Assembly: GCA_016000195.1 (NCBI GenBank)
Contig: JAECRO010000024.1
Span: 1 to 41,230, forward strand
Direction of reading: 5' to 3'
Origin: Burkholderiales bacterium
Lineage (GTDB): Bacteria; Pseudomonadota; Gammaproteobacteria; Burkholderiales; Burkholderiaceae_C
DNA: 41,230 nt
Every line of letters begins with the position of its first letter. Within the stretch, counting starts at the first letter, position 1. Under the pieces are notes generated by a model. The model ran no database searches. It was given only the letters and a program-made list of their open reading frames with translations, and had not been told where the DNA came from. Both the position numbers and the translations under genes were made by a program. Of this stretch, positions 40,919 through 41,230 are shown in pieces.

Positions 40919-41230
40919 GATGACCTTGGGTAAAAGTGATGACTCAAGGCTTGCAAAGACTGTGCCAGAAGGTAAAACGAGCCCCGCAAGAAGGCGGCTA
41001 TTCCGACTGCCATGGCTGGAACTCACACGACGACGGATGGACGACGGATATTTGGCACGCTTATTCAGCCAGGCGCTACAAAGTTAATAGCGCCTTGCAC
41101 ACGCCACCATTGCGCAAGAGGCGAAAAACACTAAAACCCATAACCTGACCGCTCAGCTCCGGGATGACGCAAAAATTTGCCTGATTAGAGCGCTTTCATC
41201 CAGACCGGCAATGGCGCAAGTAGTGCACTG
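40919..41230. other. Terminal non-coding stretch upstream of the importer operon
   Basis: The last 312 bp hold no gene I can support. They contain the presumed promoter of the leftward importer operon (not located with confidence) and interspersed repeat copy 9. A further GCGC/GCGCAAG-like stretch near the right edge (41190-41220) may be a decayed or cut-off tenth copy. Confidence 0.6.
41072..41131 (+). repeat. Interspersed repeat copy 9
   Basis: It reads GCGCTACAAAGTTAATAGC, GCCTTGCAC, a spacer, TTGCGCAAGAGG and CGAAAAACAC. It shares the GCCTTG variant of the middle box with copy 8, which suggests sub-families within the repeat. Confidence 0.65.

Noticed and set aside
41053..41069. A sigma-54-like element starting TGGCACG
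   Set aside because: The -24 half is perfect, but the -12 half reads TTCA where TTGC is needed, and it points to the right edge where no gene is visible.

Overview
The window looks like a chromosomal segment of a betaproteobacterium in the Comamonadaceae, most like Polaromonas or a close relative. This is inferred from the GC-rich sequence, the housekeeping gene order (TPR protein-lolB-ispE-tRNA-Gln-prs-rplY-pth), the Burkholderiales-type urea and cyanophycin genes, and a short interspersed repeat of a kind I associate with this family. No database search was possible. No prophage, insertion sequence, CRISPR array or rRNA gene was seen.

Positions 1-22,000 are mostly core genes. In order they are the 5' part of rpoH, a small membrane protein, ftsY, two M16 peptidase-family genes leading into rsmD, coaD and a 2x[4Fe-4S] ferredoxin. 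A leftward block follows: TPR protein, lolB, ispE, tRNA-Gln, prs, rplY, pth. Next come mutM, a dynamin-like GTPase and mutY, then leftward rapZ, recN and nadK, and rightward hrcA. The upstream region of rpoH carries a CIRCE-like inverted repeat, the operator type bound by HrcA, and hrcA itself is about 20 kb away.

At 21,847-22,177 a tRNA-Ile(CAU) gene is split in its anticodon loop by a 254-nt group I intron with a recognisable P3/P7/P9 core and no internal ORF. It is followed by a strong terminator.

Positions 22,400-28,400 encode a complete urea ABC transporter (urtABCDE). Converging on it are a small secreted four-cysteine protein and a urease accessory gene (ureD) with no other urease gene in view.

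Positions 30,000-38,100 hold a cyanophycin module. A full-length cyanophycin synthetase is translationally coupled to a shorter paralogue whose Mur-ligase P-loop is destroyed. Divergent from these are an ABC exporter with an unusual N-terminal extension (a PH/GRAM-like segment plus a zinc ribbon) and a DUF1854 protein. This is the best candidate in the window for a poorly characterised system.

Positions 38,172-40,918 encode an NMT1-type ABC importer (permease, ATPase, binding protein) of unknown substrate.

Nine copies of a roughly 55-68 bp interspersed repeat are scattered across the window. Three of them lie inside coding sequence in the same orientation and frame, and supply signal-peptide residues of three unrelated exported proteins.
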